Source: Lentilitoribacter sp. Alg239-R112 (GTDB taxonomy: Bacteria > Pseudomonadota > Alphaproteobacteria > Rhizobiales > Rhizobiaceae). From it: DNA of 64,000 nt. A program made the translations under genes and the position numbers. The DNA lies in the NCBI RefSeq assembly GCF_900537175.1, contig NZ_LS999834.1:375406-439405 (forward strand), read 5' to 3'. Below the pieces are notes generated by a model. It saw nothing but the letters and a program-made list of their open reading frames with translations, was not told the origin of the DNA and ran no database searches. Shown here piece by piece: positions 36,235 to 44,944 of the stretch. Each line of letters starts with the position of its first letter. Position 1 is the stretch's first letter.

Positions 36235-37008
36235 CTATTCCCAATTTTTCCAGGGAGGGTTACCACTTTGCCACAATTCTTCCAATAGGTTTTTCTCTCG
36301 TATCGTATCCATGGGCTGCCAAAACCCATCGTGGCGAAATGCGTGCAATTCTCCATCTCTCGCAAGACTTACGAGAGGCTCACCCTCCCAGCTTGTAGTA
36401 TCGTCCTCAATACGATCAAGACATTTGGGAGATAGTACGAAAAAGCCACCATTGATTAAACCAGATTCCGATGCCGGTTTTTCAATGAAGTCATCGACTT
36501 TTGAACCATTTATTTTCAGTGCGCCGAACCTGCCAGGCGGCGTGACCGCAAGAATAGTTGCCAATTTTTTGTGTTTGTTATGAAATTTTATTGATGCACT
36601 AATGTCCACATCTGTTAAACCATCGCCATAAGTAAAGCAAAATGCATCTTCGTCCTTAAGGTATTGCTGTACTCGCTTTAGGCGACCACCGGTCATCGTA
36701 CCTTCGCCTGTATCAACCAGTGTAACACGCCAACTTTCGGCATACTGTCTATGAAATTCAATCTGATTATTTGCATGATCGAATGTTATATCTGACATGT
36801 GCAGACTGTAGTTGGCAAAGTACTCCTTGATCATGTAGCCCTTAAAGCCACAGCAAATTATGAAGTCGGTAATCCCATGAGCATAATAACATTTCATAAT
36901 ATGCCATAGAATTGGTTTACCTCCGAGCTCAACCATTGGCTTGGGTCTTAAATAAGTTTCTTCCGCAAGACGCGATCCATAGCCACCGGCTAAAATTACA
37001 GCTTTCAT
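36235..37008 (-). CDS. rfbF: Glucose-1-phosphate cytidylyltransferase
   Basis: 257 residues of the RfbF family, making CDP-glucose from CTP and glucose-1-phosphate. The nucleotidyl-transfer motif is KAVILAGGYGSRLAEET at the start with LRPKPMVELGGKPILWHIM. Then come FIICCGFKGYMIKEYFANY, VDTGEGTMTGGRL, FCFTYGDGLTDVDI, and the C-terminal GLINGGFFVLSPK and GFWQPMDTIREK motifs. All are close to the canonical enzyme. It starts two bases after the GT2-like stop and is followed by rfbC and the C-methyltransferase. The CDP-glucose 4,6-dehydratase (RfbG) that normally follows is not present in the window. Confidence 0.95.
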   Translation of the reverse strand: MKAVILAGGYGSRLAEETYLRPKPMVELGGKPILWHIMKCYYAHGITDFIICCGFKGYMIKEYFANYSLHMSDITFDHANNQIEFHRQYAESWRVTLVDTGEGTMTGGRLKRVQQYLKDEDAFCFTYGDGLTDVDISASIKFHNKHKKLATILAVTPPGRFGALKINGSKVDDFIEKPASESGLINGGFFVLSPKCLDRIEDDTTSWEGEPLVSLARDGELHAFRHDGFWQPMDTIREKNLLEELWQSGNPPWKNWE

Positions 37009-37009
37009 A

Positions 37010-38215
37010 TTAAGCGGCTTTCTTCAAAGGCTTCAGCTGTTTTAAAATAAATTCTACTGAAGGCATAATACATTGAAGAGCATCATACGCCTCCCCTGGA
37101 GTTTTCACACCATTTAATTCAGAGTCCAAATAAATTTTACCTTTGTGAAACCCTTGAAATGAATGAAATTCGCTTCCTTCTTTTTTGTCAAAAACTGGAT
37201 TAAAATGTTTAAGATAACGTCCAGCTTTCCACTTCCTTATGGCTTTGGCATAAGCTTTTCTTCTCAAATTAAATTCTTCCAAATTTCCCGCAGACTGGCA
37301 ATCATTTGCACACGCCATTACAAAATTCTTCTCCCACCCGACAACTTCGAGTTCATACTCTTGAATAACCCACAGGATGGCTGAGCCAACTACCGCTGTT
37401 AAGCCAAGATAATCCGGAAATGGAAATCCTTTAGGTTGATACATATCCTGATTAGAATTTTTAACTTCTTTGTGAAATGTGTCGACTACCGTTTTCACCA
37501 GTTTTGGGTCTATGATTGCTGCGGAGTTTGAAGCAGCACACGCACCCATGATTGACATGGGACGCTGGCATAACACCATCTGCTTCGCAACAAGAATTGT
37601 TTTACAGATGCACTCATAATCGACCACCTGATGCTGGAAATACTTTCCACCAAATGTGTCTTTAATTGTTTCAAGCAATTCTCTCTTGAGCGCACAATGG
37701 TAAATCCCATAATTACATATTGGACGGTCGGTTGCACCTTTCCAGTAAAACATCCTTTGCAACATCTCGGCCTGAGATTGGACGTGAATACCTGTTTCCA
37801 CTGACAAGGCCATTTTGGAATCTTTTGGTCGAATATCCGGCCAGATATAATTCATTGACATCCAACTTAGTGCATCTACATCGGGAACCGTTTCTTGAAT
37901 GCCTGAAATTAGAACCGTTAGTTCTGGATCGATGTAATCATCATCACCAATGAAAGACACCCACTCACCGGATGTGTATTCTATTAAACGATCCCAATTT
38001 TCCACCATGGAGAAAACACGTTCACCGGGTGGTACAAGTTTAAACCGTTTATCATCGAACGTCTCGAAGAATGCCGCAAGTGGCTCAGGATCATCTGAGT
38101 TGTCGCCAACGATCACTTCAAAATCTTGAACATCAGATTTTGCAATACTCCTGATTGTTTCGATGCAATATTTCTGACGATTTCGCGAAGGGATGCAAAC
38201 GGATAGCTTTACCAT
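37010..38215 (-). CDS. GT2-like glycosyltransferase, island edge copy 2
   Basis: 401 residues. The GT-A start is KLSVCIPSRNRQKYCIETIRSI, followed by FEVIVGDNSDDPEP, and the acidic triad FIGDDDYIDPEL at about residue 95. The rest resembles the protein at 21634-22818 across its whole length: NYIWPDIRPKDSKMAL, NYGIYHCALKRELLE, a C-terminal block (W..GRYLKHFNP, FHSFQGFHKGKIYLD, YDALQCIMPS) and a Lys-rich tail. It heads the leftward unit with rfbF, rfbC and the C-methyltransferase and forms the right edge of the island. Donor unknown; it may transfer the CDP-sugar made by this unit. Confidence 0.75.
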   Translation of the reverse strand: MVKLSVCIPSRNRQKYCIETIRSIAKSDVQDFEVIVGDNSDDPEPLAAFFETFDDKRFKLVPPGERVFSMVENWDRLIEYTSGEWVSFIGDDDYIDPELTVLISGIQETVPDVDALSWMSMNYIWPDIRPKDSKMALSVETGIHVQSQAEMLQRMFYWKGATDRPICNYGIYHCALKRELLETIKDTFGGKYFQHQVVDYECICKTILVAKQMVLCQRPMSIMGACAASNSAAIIDPKLVKTVVDTFHKEVKNSNQDMYQPKGFPFPDYLGLTAVVGSAILWVIQEYELEVVGWEKNFVMACANDCQSAGNLEEFNLRRKAYAKAIRKWKAGRYLKHFNPVFDKKEGSEFHSFQGFHKGKIYLDSELNGVKTPGEAYDALQCIMPSVEFILKQLKPLKKAA

Positions 38216-38501
38216 TCTAGGACCTTTAGTTCTTAAACAGATATATATATATTGCTAAACTATCTACTTAAACTGTCCTGAAGCTTGATGCACGACAAGT
38301 GCACACCACAATGTTTTTACTTCAAAAACTGAAATCAAATACTACTTTCAATGACTTATGCCATTGGTCTTAAATTATCGATCATGCCAACAATAAAAGC
38401 TCATATTTTAGCAGTATTTTATCTTTTACAATCCATACATACCTGTTGTAGTAGTTGCTCACGAGACTTCTTTTAATTCTAGTGTATCGAGTGGAGGAAT
38501 A

Positions 38502-38960
38502 GTGCAATTAGATAATTTTGACCGCAGGATACTTGCAGCTTTGCAGGAAGATGGGAGTCTCACCAATTATGCGCTATCAGAAATGATTAACTTGCCGCTT
38601 GTTGACACAACAGAGCGACGCTCGAAGCTCGAACATGAGGGCGTTATTGACAAGTATCATGCTGTGGTCAATCGGACAGCCTCGGGCTTTGATGTTTTTG
38701 CATTTATTGCGGTGACGTTGCTTAATCATGATCGACGCAGCGCTGAGAGATTTAATGAGTTCTTGCGCAGATCGCCTCAAGTTTTAGAAGCACATGCACT
38801 TACCGAAGACATTGATATTATCGTGAAAGTAGCTGTATCAAATCTGGAAGAACTATCGAGTCTTGTAAGTGATCAGATCGAAAAACACGATTCCGTACGG
38901 AGTGCAAAAGCGCTAATGTCACTTGAGACAATCAAAGAAACGCTTGCACTACCATTATAA
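38502..38960 (+). CDS. Lrp/AsnC-family transcriptional regulator
   Basis: 152-residue Lrp/AsnC protein. A winged helix-turn-helix (LDNFDRRILAALQEDGSL, then YALSEMINLP) is followed by a RAM effector domain (VFAFIAVTLLNHD, VLEAHALTEDIDIIVKV). The start is a GTG with a strong GGAGGA at 38493-38498; the next ATG lies inside the HTH, so GTG is required. The target genes and effector amino acid are unknown. It is convergent with rpe (15-base gap) and lies at the right side of the island. Confidence 0.85.
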   Translation: MQLDNFDRRILAALQEDGSLTNYALSEMINLPLVDTTERRSKLEHEGVIDKYHAVVNRTASGFDVFAFIAVTLLNHDRRSAERFNEFLRRSPQVLEAHALTEDIDIIVKVAVSNLEELSSLVSDQIEKHDSVRSAKALMSLETIKETLALPL

Positions 38961-38975
38961 CCAATTCTTGGATGG

Positions 38976-39650
38976 TCACGCTGATTTCAAGCAAGCATCT
39001 CGTATAGCTGAGATATTTGTACGATATGCCTCTTCATTTCCACCTTTAAATATAGCAGAACCTGCAACAAGTACGTTCGCACCAGCTTCCATGAGCGCAC
39101 GAGCATTGGATGGAGTAACGCCACCATCAATCTCAATATCAATTGGACGGTCACCGATCATTTTTTTAACACGCGCAACTTTATCAATCATTGCATCAAT
39201 AAAAGCTTGTCCACCAAATCCAGGGTTCACTGTCATGATTAGAATGAGATCAAGGCGATCCAAAACATACTCAATGGCGCTTTCAGGCGTTGACGGATTA
39301 AGTGACACACCCGCTTTTTTACCCAGCGACCTAATAGCCTGAAGTGACCGGTCGAGGTGCTTTGTTGCTTCTGCATGCACGGTAATAATATCGCAACCAG
39401 CATCTGCAAACGCTTCTAAATATGGATCACACGGCTCGATCATCAGGTGACAATCGTAAATCACGTCAGAACGATCACGCACAGCGTTGATAACAGGTGG
39501 ACCAAAAGTGATGTTCGGGACAAAATGACCGTCCATAACATCTAAATGTATCCAGTCAGCTCCGGCGCGAATGACGGCCTCGATTTCATCTCCTAATTTT
39601 GAAAAATCAGCAGACAATACCGATGGGGCTATAATTAAATCCGTGCTCAA
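38976..39650 (-). CDS. rpe: Ribulose-phosphate 3-epimerase
   Basis: 224-residue TIM barrel of the pentose phosphate pathway converting ribulose-5-phosphate to xylulose-5-phosphate. Motifs are [64 protein letters not shown] and [30 protein letters not shown]. Translation starts at TTG: the site GGAGGTG (39655-39661 complement) is positioned for it and no in-frame ATG lies nearby upstream. Confidence 0.94.
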   Translation of the reverse strand: MSTDLIIAPSVLSADFSKLGDEIEAVIRAGADWIHLDVMDGHFVPNITFGPPVINAVRDRSDVIYDCHLMIEPCDPYLEAFADAGCDIITVHAEATKHLDRSLQAIRSLGKKAGVSLNPSTPESAIEYVLDRLDLILIMTVNPGFGGQAFIDAMIDKVARVKKMIGDRPIDIEIDGGVTPSNARALMEAGANVLVAGSAIFKGGNEEAYRTNISAIRDACLKSA

Positions 39651-39726
39651 AAGGCACCTCCATGCTTTCTTTGCCCATGCGGTAAACGCTCGAGAGGTTC
39701 AGGTCAAGCGGATAGGTGTTCGATTT

Positions 39727-39761
39727 CAATCCTTACTGCGAATAATTCGCAATAAGGATTG
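39727..39761. promoter_or_regulatory. 35-bp near-perfect dyad upstream of the metal importer
   Basis: Two 17-base arms around a single central A, with one mismatched pair (C39736 against A39752). Its core is TGCGAATAATTCGCA (39737-39751). It is about 60 bases upstream of the sitA start and overlaps a second copy in sequence with the site at 39792. It lies in the divergent rpe/sitA gap. Form and place suggest an operator for a metal-dependent dimeric repressor (Fur/Mur or MntR type). Confidence 0.75.
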
Positions 39762-39791
39762 ACGTATGCATATAAATACGCGATAGCTAGT

Positions 39792-39806
39792 TGCGAATAA
39801 TTCGCA
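39792..39806. promoter_or_regulatory. Second copy of the 15-bp palindrome, next to sitA
   Basis: Exact copy of the core at 39737-39751 (TGCGAATAATTCGCA), 55 bases downstream of it and 16 bases before the sitA start codon. A protein bound here would cover the ribosome binding site or the early transcript start. Two identical spaced sites suggest cooperative repression. Confidence 0.75.
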
Positions 39807-39822
39807 TGTAGAAGGTTTAAGA

Positions 39823-40713
39823 ATGTTAAAATTGTTAGTTATCTCATTATTTTTTGCCATAACAACGCTGCAAAGCGCGTCGGCCGCAAAATTACAAGTT
39901 GTCACAACATTCACAGTTTTTGCTGATATGGCAAAAAACATTGTGAAAGATCGCGCTGATGTTATCTCTATTACTAAACCTGGCGCGGAGATTCATAATT
40001 ATCAACCGACCCCAGGTGATATTAGACGCGCACAACGCGCCGATCTTATTCTATGGAATGGTCTTAATCTCGAGCTTTGGTTTGAGAAATTCTTTGAAAA
40101 CCTATCCGATGTTCCAAGCGTTATTCTAACTGACGGTATTGATCCAATCAGTATCGGTGAAGGACCTTATAATGGAAAACCTAATCCGCATGCATGGATG
40201 TCACCAAAAAATGGTGTGATCTATGTTGAAAACATGACGAAAGCGCTGATAACGCACGATTCTGTCAATGCTGATTTTTATCGCCAAAACGCAGACATAT
40301 ATATAGCGAAAATCATGGCGGTTTCAGCCCCTATTACAAAAACTATCAGTGATATTGATGAAAATCGACGCTGGCTTGTAACAAGTGAGGGTGCATTCAG
40401 CTACCTTGCTAGAGATTTTGGCCTTAAGGAACTTTTTATATGGCCAATTAATGCTGACCAGCAAGGCACTCCACAACAGGTACGTAAGGTTATAGACAAA
40501 GTTCGCGAGTTAGATATTCCTGCAGTCTTTTCTGAAAGTACAGTCTCTGCCAATCCAGCTAAGACGATAGCCAAAGAAACAGACGCAAAATATGGTGGGG
40601 TTCTTTACGTGGATTCACTAAGTAACGAGAATGGTCCAGTGCCTACATATATTGATCTTATCAATGTGACAGTTCAAACAATTGCCAAGGGCCTAAGTAA
40701 ATCTGATGGATAG
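39823..40713 (+). CDS. sitA: Manganese/iron ABC transporter, periplasmic binding protein
   Basis: 296-residue cluster A-I metal-binding lipoprotein/periplasmic protein. The signal peptide is [21 protein letters not shown]. Metal ligands expected for the family are visible: His in [13 protein letters not shown], His in [10 protein letters not shown], Glu in [11 protein letters not shown] and Asp in [13 protein letters not shown]. There is no His-rich loop, which favours Mn(II)/Fe(II) transport over zinc (ZnuA). The [13 protein letters not shown] motif is typical of SitA. It heads a four-gene operon with overlapping genes and has two palindromes upstream. Confidence 0.9.
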   Translation: MLKLLVISLFFAITTLQSASAAKLQVVTTFTVFADMAKNIVKDRADVISITKPGAEIHNYQPTPGDIRRAQRADLILWNGLNLELWFEKFFENLSDVPSVILTDGIDPISIGEGPYNGKPNPHAWMSPKNGVIYVENMTKALITHDSVNADFYRQNADIYIAKIMAVSAPITKTISDIDENRRWLVTSEGAFSYLARDFGLKELFIWPINADQQGTPQQVRKVIDKVRELDIPAVFSESTVSANPAKTIAKETDAKYGGVLYVDSLSNENGPVPTYIDLINVTVQTIAKGLSKSDG

Positions 40714-41575
40714 CTCTACCTCTAAACAAAGTGGCCTTATCGTTAGCAATGTTACCGTTACTTATAGAAACGGTAACACAGCGCTTCGCAATGCAAGCTT
40801 TGATGTTCCTAGAGCATCGATAACTGCACTCGTGGGCATCAATGGTAGCGGAAAATCCACTCTTTTTAAGTCAATCATGGGATTTGTACAATTTACCTCA
40901 GGCGAGATTTCTGTTCTAGGTAAAACTGCAAAAGAAGCGCTTGCAGATAACCTCGTAGCATATGTTCCACAGAGCGAAGACGTCGATTGGCAATTCCCTG
41001 TTTTAGTGGAAGATGTTGTATTGATGGGACGTTATGGCCACATGAATTGGCTGCGGCGAGCGAAAGCGAAAGACCATCAAATGGTTGATGAGGCGCTTGA
41101 ACGCGTTGGCATGTCAGACTATCGTAAACGCCAAATTGGTGAATTATCGGGTGGACAGAAGAAGCGTGTTTTTCTTGCACGGGCACTTGCACAAGAGGGA
41201 CAGGTGATCCTTCTTGACGAACCTTTCACGGGCGTGGATGTCAAAACTGAAACACAGATTATAAAACTCCTCCAGAGCCTACGCGATGAGGGTAGGGTCA
41301 TTCTGGTTTCCACTCACAACCTCGGCAGCGTTCCCGAGTTTTGTGATCGTGCCGTACTCATCAATAAAGCAGTTCTTGCCTCAGGGAATACAGCAGACGT
41401 CTTTACGCACGCCAACCTTGAGAAAGCTTTTGGCGGCGTTCTTCGGCATTTTGTTCTTGGCGGTGAAACACTTCATGACGACGATGATACACGTCAGGTT
41501 ACAGTCTTAACTGACGACGAACGCCCATTTGTTATCTATGGCGATGCAAATGACGATGGACCTGAGAAAACGTGA
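40706..41575 (+). CDS. sitB: Manganese/iron ABC transporter, ATP-binding protein
   Basis: 289-residue ABC ATPase. Walker A is GINGSGKST, the signature is [16 protein letters not shown], Walker B is [12 protein letters not shown], and the switch is VSTHNLGSV. The [14 protein letters not shown] segment is typical of SitB/MntB-type metal importers. A C-terminal acidic tail follows the fold (DDDDTRQ.. DDERP). Its ATG overlaps the end of sitA by eight bases. Confidence 0.92.
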   Translation: MDSSTSKQSGLIVSNVTVTYRNGNTALRNASFDVPRASITALVGINGSGKSTLFKSIMGFVQFTSGEISVLGKTAKEALADNLVAYVPQSEDVDWQFPVLVEDVVLMGRYGHMNWLRRAKAKDHQMVDEALERVGMSDYRKRQIGELSGGQKKRVFLARALAQEGQVILLDEPFTGVDVKTETQIIKLLQSLRDEGRVILVSTHNLGSVPEFCDRAVLINKAVLASGNTADVFTHANLEKAFGGVLRHFVLGGETLHDDDDTRQVTVLTDDERPFVIYGDANDDGPEKT

Positions 41576-42438
41576 TGGCTTATCTTCTTGAACCCTTCAC
41601 CTACCAATATATGGTCAATGCGATTTTAATCAGCGCATTGGTTGGTCTCATTTGTGGTTTCTTGTCATCCTATCTGATTTTAAAGGGCTGGTCCCTCATT
41701 GGTGATGCTTTGTCCCATGCAATTGTACCTGGTGTTGCAGGAGCGTATATGCTTGGGTTACCATTTGCGGCCGGGGCGTTTCTTGCTGGTGGTTTAGCCG
41801 CTGCTGGCATTATGTTTTTAAATCAACAAACAACGTTAAAGCAAGATGCGGTTATCGGAATTATTTTCACATCCTTCTTCGCGCTTGGTCTTTTTATGGT
41901 GTCAATTTCACCCGTTTCAATTAATGTTCAAACCATAATTCTGGGCAATATATTGGCCATTTCAAGTGATGATAGTGTGCAACTTGCAATCATTGGCGGC
42001 GTAACACTTTTTGTTCTTCTTCTTAAATGGAAGGATATCATGCTCGTGTTTTTCGACGAACACCAAGCAAGCGCCATTGGCATTAATCCCTTTAGGATAA
42101 AAATACTTTTCTTTACGCTCTTAAGCGCATCGACTGTTGCAGCCTTGCAGACCGTTGGGGCATTTTTGGTAATTGCACTCGTTATAACACCGGGAGCCAC
42201 TGCCTATCTGTTAACTGACCGGTTTCCAAAATTAATCTTAATCAGTTCTGCTATTGGCATGACGACCTGTTTTTTCGGTACATATCTAAGCTATTTTCTA
42301 GATGGCGCAACGGGAGGTATAATCGTCGTCATGCAGACTATACTTTTCCTGCTTGCTTTTATATTCGCTCCAAAACACGGGTTGTTAAAACAACGTTCAA
42401 AGACCAGAGAAAATTTGATGGGAGAGCAAAATGGCTGA
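41575..42438 (+). CDS. sitC: Manganese/iron ABC transporter, permease 1
   Basis: 287-residue ABC-3 family permease with about eight hydrophobic segments. Family marks are LKGWSLIGDALSHAIVPGVAGAY near residue 50 and VGAFLVIALVITPGATAYLLTD near residue 200. The start ATG (41575) overlaps the sitB stop in TGATG; GTG three bases upstream is possible. It is the first of two homologous permeases in the operon, as in sitABCD systems. Confidence 0.91.
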   Translation: MAYLLEPFTYQYMVNAILISALVGLICGFLSSYLILKGWSLIGDALSHAIVPGVAGAYMLGLPFAAGAFLAGGLAAAGIMFLNQQTTLKQDAVIGIIFTSFFALGLFMVSISPVSINVQTIILGNILAISSDDSVQLAIIGGVTLFVLLLKWKDIMLVFFDEHQASAIGINPFRIKILFFTLLSASTVAALQTVGAFLVIALVITPGATAYLLTDRFPKLILISSAIGMTTCFFGTYLSYFLDGATGGIIVVMQTILFLLAFIFAPKHGLLKQRSKTRENLMGEQNG

Positions 42439-43279
42439 ATTTATTGAGACCTTACTGTTCCCCTTCTCTTTCCCGTTTATGCAGCGTGCATTTATCATCA
42501 CACTTTTGATCGCAATTCCTATGAGTATGTTGTCGTGTCTGGTAGTACTAAAGGGCTGGTCTTTGATGGGTGATGCGGTTTCACATGCAGTGTTACCAGG
42601 CATCGTTATTGCTTATGTTCTTTCTATACCGCTAGCTATCGGAGCGTTTTGTGCAGGTCTTTTCTGCGCAGTTTCTACTGGCTATATCAAAGATAATAGC
42701 CGCATAAAAGAAGACACTGTTCTAGGAATTGTATTCTCCGGCATGTTTGGACTGGGGATAGTTCTGTATGTAAATATTCAAACAGACGTACATTTAGATC
42801 ACATTCTTTTCGGCAACATGCTTGGTATTAACTGGAATGATATTTTCATAACAGCTTTGTTGAGTCTGTTATGCGGCGGCTTTATGTTTTTCAAACGCAG
42901 GGACTTGCTGCTTTATTCATTTGATAGCCAGCATGCACGAGCTATCGGACTTCCGGTGAAATTTCTGCACTATGGCCTATTAATAACGCTTTCAGTGATT
43001 ATCGTTGCAAGCCTTGATGCCATTGGAATTATTTTATCAATCGCATTGCTCGTAACTCCCGGTGCCATCGCATTTCTGGTTAGCCGCACATTTAGTAATA
43101 TGCTTATCATTGCATCAGCAACTACTATTTCTGCGGGAATTATTGGCATTTATCTAAGCTTTGTTATTGATAGTGCCCCCGCGCCCACAATTGTTCTGTG
43201 TTTGACTGCCATATTTATTATCGCATTTTTCGTGCAACAATACAGATTTGCCAAATTGCGCAAGGCTACCATTAGTTGA
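42431..43279 (+). CDS. sitD: Manganese/iron ABC transporter, permease 2
   Basis: 282-residue ABC-3 permease, homologous to sitC: LKGWSLMGDAVSHAVLPGIVIAY, GLGIVLYVNIQTDVHLDHILFG, and IGIILSIALLVTPGAIAFLVSR. It overlaps the sitC stop by eight bases and has GGGAGAG just before its start. Two permeases likely form a heterodimer in the inner membrane. No obvious terminator follows; the convergent EAL gene ends 66 bases away. Confidence 0.91.
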   Translation: MAEFIETLLFPFSFPFMQRAFIITLLIAIPMSMLSCLVVLKGWSLMGDAVSHAVLPGIVIAYVLSIPLAIGAFCAGLFCAVSTGYIKDNSRIKEDTVLGIVFSGMFGLGIVLYVNIQTDVHLDHILFGNMLGINWNDIFITALLSLLCGGFMFFKRRDLLLYSFDSQHARAIGLPVKFLHYGLLITLSVIIVASLDAIGIILSIALLVTPGAIAFLVSRTFSNMLIIASATTISAGIIGIYLSFVIDSAPAPTIVLCLTAIFIIAFFVQQYRFAKLRKATIS

Positions 43280-43345
43280 GGTTTTATTATCAGGTCGTCC
43301 AGCAAGCCCCTTCCAGTATTTAGGTATCATAATGTTGGAAACTGG

Positions 43346-44554
43346 CTAAATACCCAGCATGGACTTTTTAATGATCTCACTCTCAGAGACAGGAGCAGAG
43401 AAATAATACCCCTGAGCAAAGCGACAACCCAAATCACGAACAACTTTGACATCTTCTTTTGATTCCAGACCCTCCGCAACAATGTCCACATTCAAGTCAC
43501 TACCAAGCCCAACCAGCATTTTTATAATGCCCCGTGAAAACGGATTTGTGCGTACATCATTTGTAAAAGCACGGTCGATCTTAATAGCTGTCAAAGGCAG
43601 TGATTTCAAATAGACTAAATTTGAATATCCGGTTCCAAAATCATCAATGGAAATACCACAACCAAGGTGCCTGATTTGCTCGAAATTCTCAGTTGTATTC
43701 TTTACATTTGGCAGTAATGCAGTTTCCGTTAATTCCAGTTTGAGGTTTTTCGGATCCAGGTCGTTTTTATCTAAAACTTGCTTTAAACTTTCAGAAAAAT
43801 TATCACGGGCCATATCAACGCCAGAAATATTAACAGATGCAAAAAGATCGCTTTCATGTGAACTTTTAGTCCGTGTATGTTGTAAAACCATGCAGGCTTG
43901 CTGCAGAGCATAGTCCGTTAATCTACCTATTGACCCCATCTCCTCCGCAACGGGAATAAATCGGTCAGGCGGTATATTACCAAGCCTAGGGTGGCACCAG
44001 CGCATCAAAGCTTCAAAACCAACCATCCGATTATTCGCAAGTTCTATGATTGGCTGAAAAACGAGAGAAAACTCTCCCTGGTCTAGACCCTTTTCAATAT
44101 CGAGTTCAAATCTGAACTTTTCGATCAATTTATGCGCATTGTGTAAGGTACTTGGTGCAAACGGTGTTTGCTCTTCCTTATCTTGTCCAAAAAATCTAGT
44201 AACAAAATCAACAGTAGTATCGAAACATGCCCTCAATATCGGATCAAGTGCCTCCAAGCGCGTTAAAATATCCTCCGCTGAGATTCTATAGGCAATACAA
44301 GGTGAGATGGCTTCAACAGTAACTGCACGCGGTTGGCCCGTCAGTACAGATGTTTCTCCCAAAATGGAGCCTGCGCCGCGCCTCTCACATTCAACACGTT
44401 CGCCGTTGACCTCATTGTAAAGAAGTATTTCACCAGTTTCGATGACATAGGCGCAGTCGTTGGGGTCTCCCTCCCTGTAAAGAATATCACCTGTATTGAG
44501 CTTTACTTCAGTAACCGATTTCAAAAAGTGTACTCCTGTTAGACGGCCATCCAT
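43346..44554 (-). CDS. Cyclic-nucleotide-binding domain fused to EAL phosphodiesterase
   Basis: 402 residues from the ATG at 44554 (start uncertain; no strong ribosome binding site, and the frame is open to 44599). Residues 10-125 form a cNMP-binding barrel (LNTGDILYREGDPNDCAYVIETGEI, then GSILGETSVLTGQPRAVTVEA with the phosphate-binding Glu and Arg). The EAL domain covers the last 250 residues with all catalytic signs: FEALMRW, FASVNIS, LELTETALL, SIDDFGTGYSNL, AIKIDRAF, VAEGLES and AQGYYFS. It should degrade c-di-GMP under control of a cyclic nucleotide. Divergent from the diguanylate cyclase. Confidence 0.87.
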   Translation of the reverse strand: MDGRLTGVHFLKSVTEVKLNTGDILYREGDPNDCAYVIETGEILLYNEVNGERVECERRGAGSILGETSVLTGQPRAVTVEAISPCIAYRISAEDILTRLEALDPILRACFDTTVDFVTRFFGQDKEEQTPFAPSTLHNAHKLIEKFRFELDIEKGLDQGEFSLVFQPIIELANNRMVGFEALMRWCHPRLGNIPPDRFIPVAEEMGSIGRLTDYALQQACMVLQHTRTKSSHESDLFASVNISGVDMARDNFSESLKQVLDKNDLDPKNLKLELTETALLPNVKNTTENFEQIRHLGCGISIDDFGTGYSNLVYLKSLPLTAIKIDRAFTNDVRTNPFSRGIIKMLVGLGSDLNVDIVAEGLESKEDVKVVRDLGCRFAQGYYFSAPVSESEIIKKSMLGI

Positions 44555-44944
44555 GCTATGGTAGAAATAAAATCTTATACCAACCTTTAGTATAAACACT
44601 TTTGCTTCAAAATTATCTAAAGATAATAAAATAGCGTTACTTTGATCTTAAAACAAACGCCTGATCAGCAACATGCGTACCTTACATCTAATAGTTTTTC
44701 ATATGGTTTCACTACGATAAATATTGGACGCACAAAACTAATTATCAACCATAATTTGCTATCGCACTACTCCTAACGATAGCGAAGAAAACCTTTGATC
44801 ATCGCTTAAAAACATCGGGCATGGTATCAATTTGTTAGTACTTTTGGTCCAGCATAAAAGAGGTTTATCTCTGTTTTGGGGAACAGTATGAGGTCCAGTC
44901 ATGGAACATGGCTGTTGCTTGCCACCCAACGAATCGGATAATCA
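44555..44944. other. 390-base divergent region between the EAL and GGDEF genes
   Basis: AT-rich. A perfect 7-bp stem (GCTATCG / CGATAGC, 44758-44783, 12-base loop) lies in the middle without a T-run. A 17-codon leader frame sits at the right end and is listed separately. No other gene is recognisable. It must hold both promoters. Confidence 0.5.
44888..44941 (+). CDS. Possible 17-residue leader peptide before the diguanylate cyclase
   Basis: ATG at 44888 follows GGGGAACAGT, a better ribosome binding site than that of the next gene. The frame (MRSSHGTWLLLATQRIG) ends with TAA three bases before the cyclase ATG (TAATCAATG), in the same frame. Such an arrangement allows translational coupling or a leader-peptide control. 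It may also be chance; there is no homology evidence. Confidence 0.35.
   Translation: MRSSHGTWLLLATQRIG

Noticed and set aside
21634..38215. Possible integrase, transposase, attachment site or tRNA at the island borders
   Set aside because: None was found at either border. The single tRNA of the window (46409-46485) is 8 kb away and intact, so mobility is only inferred from composition and content.
38230..38260. ATATATATAT stretch after the GT2-like gene
   Set aside because: A short simple repeat in AT-rich intergenic DNA; no structure or gene is attached to it.
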